The notes under the pieces are model-generated. The model was not told where the DNA came from and made no database searches. It saw only the letters and a list, made by a program, of their open reading frames with translations. The position numbers and the translations under genes were made by a program. From contig NZ_CP162006.1 in the NCBI RefSeq assembly GCF_040822085.1, positions 1,860,001 through 1,924,000 on the forward strand: a DNA stretch of 64,000 nt. Reading direction: 5' to 3'. This DNA is from Rhodoferax sp. WC2427. Its GTDB lineage: Bacteria; Pseudomonadota; Gammaproteobacteria; Burkholderiales; Burkholderiaceae_C. Of the stretch, positions 35,157 to 43,839 are shown one piece after another (position 1 is the stretch's first letter; every line of letters starts with the position of its first letter).

Positions 35157-36085
35157 GACTTCACCTCTTCAAAAGTAAATGCGGTAGCGAGTTTGATCAG
35201 CGCGTATTCCAGCAGCAGGCCGACGATGCCGATCACGAAGATGGCGATGATGATGTTCTTGACGTTCAGGTTGTTCCACTCGTCCCACACCCAGAAGCCG
35301 ATGCCCACGCCGCCGGTCAGCATCTCGGCGGCCACGATCACCAGCCAGGCGGTGCCCACGGCCAGGCGCACGCCGGTCAGCATGTAGGGCAGCACGGCGG
35401 GGAACAGGATCTTGGTGACGATCTTCCATTCGGAGAGGTTCAGCACGCGGGCCACGTTCATGTAGTCCTGCGGCACGCGCTGTACGCCCACCGCGGTGTT
35501 GATGACCATGGGCCAGATCGAGCAGATGAAGATGGTCCAGATGGCCGCAGGGTTGGCACCCTTGAACACCATCAAACCAATCGGCAGCCAGGCCAGTGGC
35601 GACACCGGGCGCAGCAGGCTGATCAGCGGGTTGAACATGCGGCCCATGAACTCGAACCGGCCAATCGCAAAGCCCGCCGGAATGCCCACCAGCGCCGCCA
35701 GGCCAAAGCCCAGCGCCACCCGCTCTAGCGAGGCCAGCACGTTCCAGCCCACGCCCTGGTCGTTCGGGCCCTTGCGGTAGAACGGGTCGCTGAACAGCAC
35801 CACGGCCTGCTGGAAGGTCTCGTATGGCGAGGGGATGTTGCTGGCGGTGGTGATGGACACAATCGCCCAGATGCCGATCAGCAGGCCAAGGCCCAGGATG
35901 GGCGGCACCACCTGGCGCCAGAAGCCGCGCCAGTCGAAAGGCATCTTGGGTGTGGCCATTTTTACGTCTTTCAGGGCGCTAGCGCTTGTTTCTTGGGCGG
36001 TAGCAGCTAGCATTTTGGGAGCGGATGGGCTGTCGGCGGCATCAAACGATGCATCGCGCGGGGAATGGAATACGGCACTGACCAT
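35153..36085 (-). CDS. nrtB: nitrate ABC transporter permease
   Basis: A 310-residue permease of the NrtB type. The first helix is VVPPILGLGLLIGIWAIVSI, and the coupling loop is near NVARVLNLSEWKIVTKILFP. A ~45-residue N-terminal cytoplasmic tail precedes it. It forms the membrane channel with NrtA outside and NrtD inside. It begins 68 bases after nrtA and overlaps nrtD, so all three are one transcript from the sigma-54 promoter at 37581-37597. Confidence 0.9.
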   Translation of the reverse strand: MVSAVFHSPRDASFDAADSPSAPKMLAATAQETSASALKDVKMATPKMPFDWRGFWRQVVPPILGLGLLIGIWAIVSITTASNIPSPYETFQQAVVLFSDPFYRKGPNDQGVGWNVLASLERVALGFGLAALVGIPAGFAIGRFEFMGRMFNPLISLLRPVSPLAWLPIGLMVFKGANPAAIWTIFICSIWPMVINTAVGVQRVPQDYMNVARVLNLSEWKIVTKILFPAVLPYMLTGVRLAVGTAWLVIVAAEMLTGGVGIGFWVWDEWNNLNVKNIIIAIFVIGIVGLLLEYALIKLATAFTFEEVKS

Positions 36086-36153
36086 GGTTTTCTCCTTCGT
36101 GGGGGAAAAGGGCTCCCGCCGGGTGGGCGGGAGAGGGCTGATTCAACGTGGCC

Positions 36154-37398
36154 TCAGGCGTGGACCTTGAAGCTGTCAGCGTACTTTTTAGGGTCCTTGC
36201 CGTCCCACACCACACCGTCCATCAGCTTGCTGCTGCGCATGTCGCTCTTGGGCACCGGCGTGTTGCTGGCGGCGGCGGCCTGCTTGTAGATGTCGATCTG
36301 GTTGATCTGTTTGGCCACGGCCAGGTAGTCGGGGTGGTCCTTGAGCAAGCCCCAGCGCTTGTGCTGGGTCAGGAACCACATGCCGTCGCTGAGGTAGGGG
36401 AAGTTGACCGCGCCTTCGTTGTAGAACTTCATGTAGTTCGGGTCGTCCCAGGTCTTGCCGAGGCCGTTCTGGTAGCGGCCCAGAATGCGCTGGTTGATGG
36501 CGTCCACGCTGGTGTTCACGTAGCTCTTGTCGGCGATGGTCTCGGCCATCTTGTTCTTGTTGGCCAGGCCGGCATCGATCCAGCGGCTGGCTTCCAGGAT
36601 GGCGGCGGTGACGGCGCGGGCGGTGTTGGGGTTCTTCTTGACGAACTCGGCGGTGGTGCCCAGCACCTTTTCGGGGTGGTCCTTCCAGATGTCTTGCGTG
36701 GTGGCGGCGGTGATACCGATGCCGTCGATGATGGCGCGGTGGTTCCAGGGCTCGCCCACGCAGTAGCCGTCCATGTTGCCCACGCGCATGTTGGCCACCA
36801 TTTGCGGTGGCGGCACGGTGATGACCTTGGCGTCAGACAGCGGGTTGATGCCGTTGGCGGCCATCCAGTAGTACAGCCACATGGCGTGGGTGCCGGTGGG
36901 GAAGGTCTGGGCAAAGGTGTATTCGCGCTTTTCGGCAGCCATCAGCTTGGCCAGGCCGGGGCCATCGACCGCGCCCTTGTCGGCCAGTTTTTTGGACAGG
37001 GTGATGGCCTGGCCGTTGTTGTTCAGGGTCATCAGCACGGCCATGTCTTTCTTGGGGCCGCTTTCACCCAGGTGCACGCCGTAGACCAGGCCGTACAGGG
37101 CGTGGGCAAAGTCGAGCTCGCCGTTGACCAGCTTGTCGCGCACGCTGGCCCAGCTGGATTCCTTGCTGGGGATGATCTTCACGCCGTATTTCTTGTCGAT
37201 GCCCAGCACCGAGGCCATCACCACGCTGGCACAGTCGGTCAGGGGGATGAAGCCGATCTTGACTTCTTCTTTCTCCGGTTTGTCGGACCCGGCGGCGTAT
37301 ACCAGGGCGCGCAGGGCGGGGCTGACACCCACGGCACCCACGGCGGCGGTTTGCAGCACCGAGCGGCGGCTGAGTTTGGTCTTCAAAAGGTCGGTCAT
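36154..37398 (-). CDS. nrtA: nitrate ABC transporter substrate-binding protein
   Basis: A 414-residue periplasmic nitrate/nitrite-binding protein of the NrtA/CmpA family. The signal has a twin-arginine form (KLSRRSVLQTAAVGAVGVSP). Family blocks are VKIGFIPLTDCASVVMASVL, GTHAMWLYYWMAANGINP, VGNMDGYCVGEPWN and WFLTQHKRWGLL. It is the first gene of nrtABD, with a ~172-nt leader carrying two hexaloop hairpins and a terminator, so expression should depend on an ANTAR antiterminator such as NasT (40084-40731). NasS-like sensors share this fold, but the signal peptide and operon place favour transport. Confidence 0.92.
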   Translation of the reverse strand: MTDLLKTKLSRRSVLQTAAVGAVGVSPALRALVYAAGSDKPEKEEVKIGFIPLTDCASVVMASVLGIDKKYGVKIIPSKESSWASVRDKLVNGELDFAHALYGLVYGVHLGESGPKKDMAVLMTLNNNGQAITLSKKLADKGAVDGPGLAKLMAAEKREYTFAQTFPTGTHAMWLYYWMAANGINPLSDAKVITVPPPQMVANMRVGNMDGYCVGEPWNHRAIIDGIGITAATTQDIWKDHPEKVLGTTAEFVKKNPNTARAVTAAILEASRWIDAGLANKNKMAETIADKSYVNTSVDAINQRILGRYQNGLGKTWDDPNYMKFYNEGAVNFPYLSDGMWFLTQHKRWGLLKDHPDYLAVAKQINQIDIYKQAAAASNTPVPKSDMRSSKLMDGVVWDGKDPKKYADSFKVHA

Positions 37399-37439
37399 CT
37401 AGCGGCTCCCAAAATTGAAACTAAGTTGGTTCCAGAACG

Positions 37440-37542
37440 AAAAAAGGCGTCCTCACCGCGCAGCGCGCTGCAGGTTGCAGCCTCTAACGGGTGGGGACGC
37501 CTTTGTCCGAATACGTGGCGCTTCGCACCCGCCATTGGGTGC
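37440..37542 (-). promoter_or_regulatory. ANTAR-type antitermination leader and terminator of nrtABD
   Basis: On the minus strand, hairpin P1 (37542-37525) is GCACCC, hexaloop AATGGC, GGGTGC. Hairpin P2 (37508-37495) is GGAC, hexaloop AAAGGC, GTCC. Both loops have A at position 1 and G at position 4, as ANTAR proteins require. The 3' part of P2 is also the first arm of a terminator: AAAGGCGTCC (37504-37495) pairs with GGACGCCTTT (37452-37443) followed by T's to 37440. P2 and the terminator exclude each other, so a bound NasT would permit read-through into nrtA. Confidence 0.87.
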
Positions 37543-37580
37543 TCGCTGCCATGGGACCATCGGTGGTCTTGGTTTAGTTA

Positions 37581-37597
37581 TGCAAGCACCGTGCCAG
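37581..37597 (-). promoter_or_regulatory. sigma-54 promoter of nrtABD
   Basis: Minus-strand sequence CTGGCACGGTGCTTGCA matches the RpoN consensus TGGCACG-N4-TTGCA fully. The start is expected near 37570, giving a ~172-nt leader before nrtA. NtrC-type activation under nitrogen limitation is inferred; no enhancer was identified. Confidence 0.88.
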
Positions 37598-37613
37598 GGG
37601 TGATGGGCATTCA

Positions 37614-37672
37614 ATTGCTATGTTGTTGATAGCTTCTCACGCTGATGGAATAAGCGCTGGCGGCCTATTTGG
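37614..37672 (+). repeat. dispersed intergenic repeat, copy 8
   Basis: Family copy (TTGCTATGTTGTTGATAGCT, CACGCTGATGGAATAAGCGC, GGCCTATTTGG). It lies upstream of the nrtA promoter and downstream of the leftward GGDEF-EAL gene's stop at 37717. The gap 37399-37716 is otherwise filled by the nrt leader and promoter. Confidence 0.78.
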
Positions 37673-37716
37673 CTTGTAAGCAGAGGTTTCGCACTGTTCT
37701 TGTGCGGTGCACCATT

Positions 37717-39957
37717 TCAGCGGCTGGGCTTGGGCGCGGCCGGTGCGCGGATGAAGCCACCGTCTTGCGCCAGCAGCTGGCAAAAGGCGGCGTTGTCCAT
37801 CGGCTTGGCCAGCAGGTAGCCCTGGAATTCGTCACAGCCCTGGCTGCGCAGCAGGTCGAACTGGGCCTGGTTTTCCACGCCCTCGGCGACCACGGTTTTG
37901 CGCAGGTTCTGGCACAGGCCGACCATGGCGCGGGCGATCATGGCCACGTCGTCGTCGGACTCGATGTCGGTGACCAGGGAGCGGTCGATCTTCACCGTGT
38001 CCAGCGGCAGGTGCCGCAGGTACGACAGGCTGGAATAGCCGGTGCCAAAGTCGTCCATCGCCACCCGAAAGCCCTGCGCCTTGAAGGCATTGAGCACGCT
38101 GATGGCGCGCGCGCTGTCGTCCAGGAACACGCCTTCGGTGATCTCCAGCTCGACCCGCTCGGGCGGCAGTCCGCTGTCGCGCACCAGGGCGGCCACGCGC
38201 AGCACCAGGTCGTCGGCCAGAAACAGCCGGGCCGACAGGTTGACGGCAATCACCAGGTGCGCGCCTTGTGGTCCGTGCCACAGTGCGGCATCGGCAAAGG
38301 CCTGGCGCAGGATGCGCTCGGTCAGCTCGCCAATCAGGCCGGTGTCTTCGGCAATCGGGATGAAGCGGTCAGGCCCCACGGTGCCGATTTGCACGCTGTG
38401 CCAGCGGGCCAGGGCCTCCACGCCGACGATGCGCCGGTGCTGGTCGACCTTGGGTTGGTAGGCCACGGTGAATTCGCTGTGCTCCAGCCCGGCGCGCATG
38501 GCCGTGGCCAGTGCCAGCCGCTCGTCGGCCACCTTGTTCAGCTCGGGGGTGAAGAACTGGAAGTTGTTGCGGCCCCGCTCCTTGGCGGCGTACATGGCCA
38601 CATCCGCGTGCTTGAGCAGGCTCTGCGCGTCCTCGCCGTCTTGCGGGTACAGCGCCACGCCCATGCTGGCACCCACCTGGAACTCGCGCCCCAGCAGAAT
38701 GACCGGCTGGTTGATCTCTTTGAGCACGCGCTGCAGGTGCGAGATAACACTGTGGGCGCGAAAGTGCTCGTTGAGCAGCAGCACAAACTCGTCGCCGCTG
38801 TGGCGCGACACGGTGTCGGTGGCGCGCACGCAGTTGCGCATGCGCTGGGCAATTTCGACCAGCAGCTGGTCGCCCGCGTCGTGGCCCAGGCTGTCGTTGA
38901 TCAGCTTGAAGTGGTCCAGGTCGATGAACACCACGGCCAGAAAGTGGCCCATGCGCTCGGCGTGGGCAATGGCCGGGCCGATGCGGTCGCGCAGCAGGTT
39001 GCGGTTGGCCAGGCCGGTCAGGCTGTCGTAGTTGGCCTGGCGCTCCAGCTGTTCGCGCTGGCTGCGGCGCTCGGTGATGTCTTGCACCGTGCCTTCAAAG
39101 CAGATGAAGCCGCCCTGGGCATCGCGCACGCTGTGGGCGTTTTCCGAGATCCAGATGGTGCTGCCGTCGCGCCGGTAGACCTCGGACTCGAAGTTGCGCA
39201 CCTCGCCGTGCGCCGCCATCAGCTTCTGGAAGCGCTCGCGCCGCTGCGGCTGCACGTACAGGCGGCGGTCGATGTCGGACAGGTCGGTGATCAATTCCTC
39301 GGCGGTAGGGTAGCCATAGAGCCGGGCCAGCGCCGGGTTGGCCGACAGGTAGCGGCCTTCTTGCGAGGTCTGGAAGATGCCGTCGCGCGCATGCTCAAAG
39401 ATTTGCCGGTACCGGGCTTCGGCATGGGCCAGTGCCTCCAGGGTCACAAAGCCCTCGGTCACGTCTTCGATAAAGCCCTCCAGCACCTGCTGCTCGCCCT
39501 CGTCGATCACCATCACACCTTGCTCCTTGACGCGGCGGATGGCACCGCTGCGGGTCTGGATGGCGTAGTGCACGGTGAAGCGCTGCTCGGCGGCGGCGGC
39601 GGCCAGTATTTCGCCCCGCACCCGGATGCGGTCGTTCGGGTGGGTGACGCGCTCCCACGACACGGTCTGGTTGTCGATCAGCTCCAGCGCGTGGTAGCCG
39701 GTGAGCTTGTAGCAGCCCTGGCTGACGAAGCGCATGGTCCAGTGCACGTCGGGCAGGCAGCGGTAGGCCATGCCTTCCAGGTTGTTGACCAGGGTGTCGA
39801 GCACCTTGTGCAGGTTCATCGACCGCGCCAGCAGCGGGCTGGAATGGTGGGAGCGGGCAGCGGGAGTGAGAGCGGTTTCCACGGAGGAGGGCGGCAAGGG
39901 CAGTGTGGGACAGGAGGGGGAGGGCAAGAATGGGCATCTCCACCTTGGGTGCTGCAT
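37717..39957 (-). CDS. PAS-GGDEF-EAL cyclic-di-GMP protein
   Basis: A cytoplasmic protein of 746 residues from ATG 39957 (ATG 39819, giving 700, is also possible; the extra part is Pro/Ser-rich). It contains two PAS-type domains, a GGDEF domain near residues 325-480 with the variant site RHSGDEF, and an EAL domain near 500-745 with EALARW, the Mg-binding motif DDFGTGYSSL, and EGVE. The EAL part looks active as a phosphodiesterase, while the SGDEF site may or may not make c-di-GMP. No membrane helix is seen. It reads leftward toward the nrt promoter with no evident functional tie. Confidence 0.88.
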   Translation of the reverse strand: MQHPRWRCPFLPSPSCPTLPLPPSSVETALTPAARSHHSSPLLARSMNLHKVLDTLVNNLEGMAYRCLPDVHWTMRFVSQGCYKLTGYHALELIDNQTVSWERVTHPNDRIRVRGEILAAAAAEQRFTVHYAIQTRSGAIRRVKEQGVMVIDEGEQQVLEGFIEDVTEGFVTLEALAHAEARYRQIFEHARDGIFQTSQEGRYLSANPALARLYGYPTAEELITDLSDIDRRLYVQPQRRERFQKLMAAHGEVRNFESEVYRRDGSTIWISENAHSVRDAQGGFICFEGTVQDITERRSQREQLERQANYDSLTGLANRNLLRDRIGPAIAHAERMGHFLAVVFIDLDHFKLINDSLGHDAGDQLLVEIAQRMRNCVRATDTVSRHSGDEFVLLLNEHFRAHSVISHLQRVLKEINQPVILLGREFQVGASMGVALYPQDGEDAQSLLKHADVAMYAAKERGRNNFQFFTPELNKVADERLALATAMRAGLEHSEFTVAYQPKVDQHRRIVGVEALARWHSVQIGTVGPDRFIPIAEDTGLIGELTERILRQAFADAALWHGPQGAHLVIAVNLSARLFLADDLVLRVAALVRDSGLPPERVELEITEGVFLDDSARAISVLNAFKAQGFRVAMDDFGTGYSSLSYLRHLPLDTVKIDRSLVTDIESDDDVAMIARAMVGLCQNLRKTVVAEGVENQAQFDLLRSQGCDEFQGYLLAKPMDNAAFCQLLAQDGGFIRAPAAPKPSR

Positions 39958-39959
39958 TC

Positions 39960-40018
39960 TTGCTATGGAATAAATAGCTGCTTGTGCAATCAGACAGGGC
40001 ACAAGCCTGCTATTTTAT
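39960..40018 (+). repeat. dispersed intergenic repeat, copy 9
   Basis: Family copy (TTGCTATGGAATAAATAGCT, GCTTGTGC and GCACAAGC arms, CTGCTATTTTA). The arms GCTTGTGC/GCACAAGC are perfectly complementary. It lies between nasT and the GGDEF-EAL gene and may end nasT transcription. Confidence 0.78.
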
Positions 40019-40083
40019 TTTAAAACCGCATTGGGAACAAAATTGTGCACCGTTTGTGTGCGCCATCAAGATGGAGGGCACAT

Positions 40084-40731
40084 TCAGCCCAGCAGGTCGG
40101 CCACGTCGAGGATGCGCTGGGCCACATCCACCAGTTTCAGGCTCTTGTCCATGGCGGCTTTGCGCAGGCGCTCGTAGGCCTCTTGCTCGGTCAGGCCCTG
40201 GCGCTGCATCAGCAGGCCCTTGGCGCGGTCGATCACCTTGCGGTTGAGCAGCTCGGTCTTGTGGCCGTCCAGCTCCTGGCGGGTGTCGGCCAGCTCCTGG
40301 CGCAGCGCCTGCTCGTGCTCGAAGCGGGCCATGGCCACGTCCAGAATGGGGCGGATGCGCGCGGCCGACAGCCCGGCCACGATGTAGGCCGAGACGCCCG
40401 CGGCCACCGCGTCCTTCACGTGCGTGGTGTCGTCGTCGTTGGTAAACATGACGATGGGGCGGCGTGCGGTGCGGGTGGCCATCACCACGTGCTCCAGCGC
40501 GTCACGGGCTTCGCTTTCGGCATCCACGATCACCATGTCGGGCTGCAACTGCGCCAGCCGCTCGGTCAGGTAGACGTCGGCGGGCAGGCTGGCGATCAGG
40601 TTGTAGCCGTTTTCCAGCAGGCCGATACGCAGCGCGCGCGAGCGTTCGGCCTGCAGCAGGCCGGTGGCGTCCTGGGGGTCCAACACGTCCAGGTCAGGGG
40701 CAATCACTACGATGCGCAGGGCTTCATTCAT
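40084..40731 (-). CDS. nasT: ANTAR-domain response regulator, NasT-type
   Basis: A 215-residue protein from ATG 40731. Residues ~5-125 form a receiver-like domain (IVVIAPDLDVLD, MVIVDAESEARDAL). After a helical linker, the C-terminal ANTAR domain (~150-205) has the RNA-binding pattern NRKVIDRAKGLLMQRQGLTE and YERLRKAAMDKS. NasT binds paired hexaloop hairpins in nitrate-assimilation leaders and stops termination; a NasS sensor normally restrains it. No NasS gene is in the window. The target leader of nrtA lies 2.5 kb away with exactly the expected hairpins. It is divergent from tsaD. Confidence 0.92.
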   Translation of the reverse strand: MNEALRIVVIAPDLDVLDPQDATGLLQAERSRALRIGLLENGYNLIASLPADVYLTERLAQLQPDMVIVDAESEARDALEHVVMATRTARRPIVMFTNDDDTTHVKDAVAAGVSAYIVAGLSAARIRPILDVAMARFEHEQALRQELADTRQELDGHKTELLNRKVIDRAKGLLMQRQGLTEQEAYERLRKAAMDKSLKLVDVAQRILDVADLLG

Positions 40732-40799
40732 TGCCAAAAACTTGCAAGATTCGCGCCAACACGGTGCGGGCCTACACTCGTGGATTGACTGATTAGGAA

Positions 40800-41846
40800 A
40801 TGCTTGTGTTGGTATTAGGTATTGAATCATCGTGTGACGAAACCGGGATTGCGCTGGTGCGTGCCGAGGGCGAAGGAGAAGGTGCGGCTCTGCCCGTGCT
40901 GCTGGCGCATGCGCTGCACAGCCAGATCGAGATGCACCAGGCCTATGGCGGCGTGGTGCCTGAGCTGGCCAGCCGCGACCACATCCGCCGCGTGCTGCCG
41001 CTCACGCGCCAGGTGCTGGACGAGGCCGCTCACACTTTGCAAGACGTGGACGTGGTGGCCTACACCCGGGGCCCCGGTTTGGCCGGTGCGCTACTGGTGG
41101 GTGCGGGCGTGGCCTGCGCGTTGGGGGCGGCTCTGGGCAAGCCGGTGCTGGGCGTGCACCACCTGGAGGGGCATTTGCTGTCGCCGTTCCTGAGTGTGGA
41201 CCCGCCGGAGTTTCCGTTCGTGGCGCTGCTGGTGTCGGGTGGCCACACCCAGCTGATGCGGGTGGACGGCGTGGGCCGTTACGAAATGCTGGGCGAAACC
41301 ATAGACGACGCAGCGGGCGAGGCCTTCGACAAGTCCGCCAAGCTCATGGGCCTGGGCTATCCCGGCGGCCCGGCCCTGTCGCGCCTGGCCGAACAAGGCG
41401 ACCCGGCGGCTTTCAAGCTGCCACGGCCCTTGCTGCACAGCGGGAATCTGGATTTTTCGTTTGCCGGTTTGAAAACGGCGGTGATGACGCAGGCCCGGAA
41501 ACTGGGCGACGACCTGGAAGCGCGCAAAGCCGACCTGGCGGCCAGCACGCAGGCGGCGATCGTCGAAGTGCTGTTGAAGAAGTCTATGACCGCCCTGCAA
41601 CGCACCGGCCTGCGCAGGCTGGTGGTGGCGGGCGGCGTGGGGGCCAACAAATCCTTGCGCAGCCAGCTCAATGCCGTCTGCGCCAAGGCCGGTATCCGGG
41701 TGCACTACCCCGAGCTGCACCTGTGCACCGACAACGGCGCGATGATCGCCATGGCCGGTGCCATGCGGCTGCAGTCGGGACTGCAGGCACCCACGCGGAC
41801 TTACGCTTTTGACGTGAAGCCGCGTTGGCCTTTGGATTCCCTTTAG
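40800..41846 (+). CDS. tsaD: tRNA N6-adenosine threonylcarbamoyltransferase
   Basis: A 348-residue ASKHA-fold enzyme that, with TsaB, TsaC and TsaE, makes t6A37 in ANN-decoding tRNAs. The N-terminus is [17 protein letters not shown], the metal-binding histidines are in [11 protein letters not shown], and the ATP-site glycines in [10 protein letters not shown] and [13 protein letters not shown]. Length is normal. It begins 68 bases from the divergent nasT start. An hsp20-type gene converges on it with no spacer, its TAA following the tsaD TAG directly. Confidence 0.95.
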   Translation: MLVLVLGIESSCDETGIALVRAEGEGEGAALPVLLAHALHSQIEMHQAYGGVVPELASRDHIRRVLPLTRQVLDEAAHTLQDVDVVAYTRGPGLAGALLVGAGVACALGAALGKPVLGVHHLEGHLLSPFLSVDPPEFPFVALLVSGGHTQLMRVDGVGRYEMLGETIDDAAGEAFDKSAKLMGLGYPGGPALSRLAEQGDPAAFKLPRPLLHSGNLDFSFAGLKTAVMTQARKLGDDLEARKADLAASTQAAIVEVLLKKSMTALQRTGLRRLVVAGGVGANKSLRSQLNAVCAKAGIRVHYPELHLCTDNGAMIAMAGAMRLQSGLQAPTRTYAFDVKPRWPLDSL

Positions 41847-42203
41847 TTAGTTGATAGTCAGATTCGACACGTTGCTGACCGGCGCTTTCTTGGCCAGCTT
41901 CAAGGTCAGCACACCGTTTTCCAGCCGGGCATCGCTGGCCGACACGTCGATGTCTTGCGGTAACTCGTAGGCGGCCTTGTAGGTGCGCGGTGCGTCGGGC
42001 TGGCTTTCGATGCGCACCACGCTGCCTTCGATGCCGATGGACAGCTGCTCCTTGGCAATACCGGGCACGTCAAACTGCAGGCTGTAGGCATGCTCGTCCT
42101 GGGTGATGCGGTAGTTTTTTTGCTGGGCTTCGTCGAGCGAGCGGTGCAGTGCACGCAGGTTGTTGTGGCGGACAAAAGCGGGATGGGTAGCTGCGATAAA
42201 CAT
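41847..42203 (-). CDS. small heat-shock protein, Hsp20/alpha-crystallin family
   Basis: A 118-residue protein with an alpha-crystallin core (YSLQFDVPGIAKEQLSIGIE to LENGVLTLKLAKKAP, including the conserved GxLTLxxxKK pattern). The N-terminal arm is short (~30 residues), and the C-terminal I-x-I oligomer motif is not clear (NVSNLTIN). It probably acts as an ATP-independent holdase. Its stop adjoins that of tsaD. No heat-shock promoter could be assigned with confidence in the 91 bases to the next, divergent gene. Confidence 0.88.
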   Translation of the reverse strand: MFIAATHPAFVRHNNLRALHRSLDEAQQKNYRITQDEHAYSLQFDVPGIAKEQLSIGIEGSVVRIESQPDAPRTYKAAYELPQDIDVSASDARLENGVLTLKLAKKAPVSNVSNLTIN

Positions 42204-42294
42204 GGTGACTCCGTTTACATTACGCGGCGCTCACATTGATTGCCGCTTGGGTTACATCTGCGTGCGCCGCCCCCTATTTCAAGGAAGTTTTTAG

Positions 42295-43566
42295 ATGTTT
42301 AAGTTTCGACGTGGGCTCTTGAAATCATGCGCTGTGGCGCTATGTGGCCTGGTTTTTCTCTCGGCCCAGGCAGCCCCCGCGCCCATCAAGCTGGCCCTGG
42401 TCGAGGGCCTGAGCGGCCCGTTTGGCAATACCGGCGAGGCGGTTTTCCGCAACCTGATTTGGGCCGTGGAGCGCGTCAATGCACGCGGCGGCGTGCCGCT
42501 GCCCGACGGCAAACACCAGCTGGCGCTGGAGCGCTATGACAGCAAGGGCCAGAACGAAGAGGCCCTGTCGGCCCTGCGCGCAGCCATTGACGACGGCGCG
42601 CAGTACATCCTGCAAGGCAACTCCTCGGCCACCGCCGCGGTGCTGATTGATGCCATCACCAAGCACAACGACCGCGAGCCCGCCAAGCGTGTGCTGCTGC
42701 TGAACTACGCGGCGGTCGACCCCACACTCACCAACGAGAAATGCAGCTTCTGGCACTTCCGTTTCGACGCGCATGCCGGCATGCGCATGGCCGCGCTGAT
42801 GGCGGTGTTCAAGGACGATGCGGCGGTCAAGAGCGTCTACATCCTCGGCCAGGACTACAGCTTCGGCCAGGCCGTGGCCCGTGAGGCCAAGCGCCAGCTG
42901 GCCCTGCAGCGCCCCGACGTGCGCGTGGTGGGCGACGAGCTGCACCCGCTGGGCCGGGTCAAGGACTTCATTCCCTACGCCACCAAGATCAAGGCCAGCG
43001 GCGCGCAGGCCGTCATCACCGGCAACTTCGGCAACGACCTGACCTTGCTGGTCAAGGCCGCCCGCGAAGTGGGTTTCGAGGGCAAGTTCTATACCTTCTA
43101 CGGCAATGCGCTGGGGGCTCCGGCGGCACTGGGCGACGCGGGTGTGGGCAAGGTCATTGCCGTGGCCGACTGGCTGCCGAACACGCCCACGGCGCAGAGC
43201 CAGGCTTTTGTGCAGGCCTTTCGCCAGCGCTTTCCGAAGCCCGCCGACGACTACCTGCACATGCGCATGCAGCTCATGGTGGAAGCGCTGGCGCAGGCCA
43301 TTGAAAAAGCCGGTACTATGGATTTGATAGCTGTTGCCGCCAGTCTGGAGGGCGCAAACGTCAGTTTGTATGGCCAAACCGGCAGCATGCGCGCGGCCGA
43401 CCACCAGTTCCAGCAGCCCCTGGCCGTGGGCAGCATGGACCGCCAGGGCACGCCGGGTGTGAAGTTCGACGTGGAAGGCTCGGGCTACGGCTTTCGGGTC
43501 ATCAAGCAAACCAGCGCCGCGCAGGCCGAGATGCCCACCACCTGCAAGATGCAACGGCCCGGCTAA
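42295..43566 (+). CDS. branched-chain amino-acid-type ABC substrate-binding protein
   Basis: A 423-residue periplasmic binding protein of the LivJ/LivK-like type I fold. The signal peptide is MFKFRRGLLKSCAVALCGLV, ending near AQA-A. Family segments are IKLALVEGLSGPFGNTGEAV, LLNYAAVDPTLTNEKCSFWH, VKSVYILGQDYSFGQAVARE and AVITGNFGNDLTLLVKAARE. No permease or ATPase genes adjoin it, so it is a stand-alone binding protein. The ligand is unknown; members also bind amides and aromatic acids. A stretch near 43316 resembles the first half of the dispersed intergenic repeat. Confidence 0.88.
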   Translation: MFKFRRGLLKSCAVALCGLVFLSAQAAPAPIKLALVEGLSGPFGNTGEAVFRNLIWAVERVNARGGVPLPDGKHQLALERYDSKGQNEEALSALRAAIDDGAQYILQGNSSATAAVLIDAITKHNDREPAKRVLLLNYAAVDPTLTNEKCSFWHFRFDAHAGMRMAALMAVFKDDAAVKSVYILGQDYSFGQAVAREAKRQLALQRPDVRVVGDELHPLGRVKDFIPYATKIKASGAQAVITGNFGNDLTLLVKAAREVGFEGKFYTFYGNALGAPAALGDAGVGKVIAVADWLPNTPTAQSQAFVQAFRQRFPKPADDYLHMRMQLMVEALAQAIEKAGTMDLIAVAASLEGANVSLYGQTGSMRAADHQFQQPLAVGSMDRQGTPGVKFDVEGSGYGFRVIKQTSAAQAEMPTTCKMQRPG

Positions 43567-43772
43567 CGGGTGTAGCCCGCACAGGCCCCGGCGTTGGGCC
43601 GGCCCCTGCATTCGCGCAGCAGACGGCGGTCACGCTCGCCGGTGCTTTCCGACGAGTCTTTGAGCAGACGCACCTGGGAGCCGCCTCGGGTCTTTTTGGT
43701 TTTGGCCTGGCTGGGGCCGCTGTAGGCCAGAACCAGCGCGATGAGGCAGCAGGGCAGGGTGTGAAAGGACAT
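43563..43772 (-). CDS. small secreted cysteine-containing protein, 69 aa
   Basis: I recognise this only as a type of small protein common in Comamonadaceae. A signal peptide (MSFHTLPCCLIALVLAYSGP) is followed by a basic, polar segment and a conserved-looking tail SESTGERDRRLLRECRGRPN with two cysteines (LLRECRG and GACAG). Function is unknown. Its stop codon overlaps the stop of the convergent binding-protein gene, and it diverges from the aminotransferase gene. Confidence 0.65.
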   Translation of the reverse strand: MSFHTLPCCLIALVLAYSGPSQAKTKKTRGGSQVRLLKDSSESTGERDRRLLRECRGRPNAGACAGYTR

Positions 43773-43839
43773 GGTGTGCAGCTCCAGAATGGGCGAGGGC
43801 AGACCCGCATAATCATGCCTCTACAGTCCCCATTCGTCT

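Noticed and set aside
43312..43360. A further copy of the dispersed repeat inside the binding-protein gene (ACTATGGATTTGATAGCTG)
   Set aside because: Only the first ~20 bases match and the frame is uninterrupted, so it may be chance or an old in-frame fragment.
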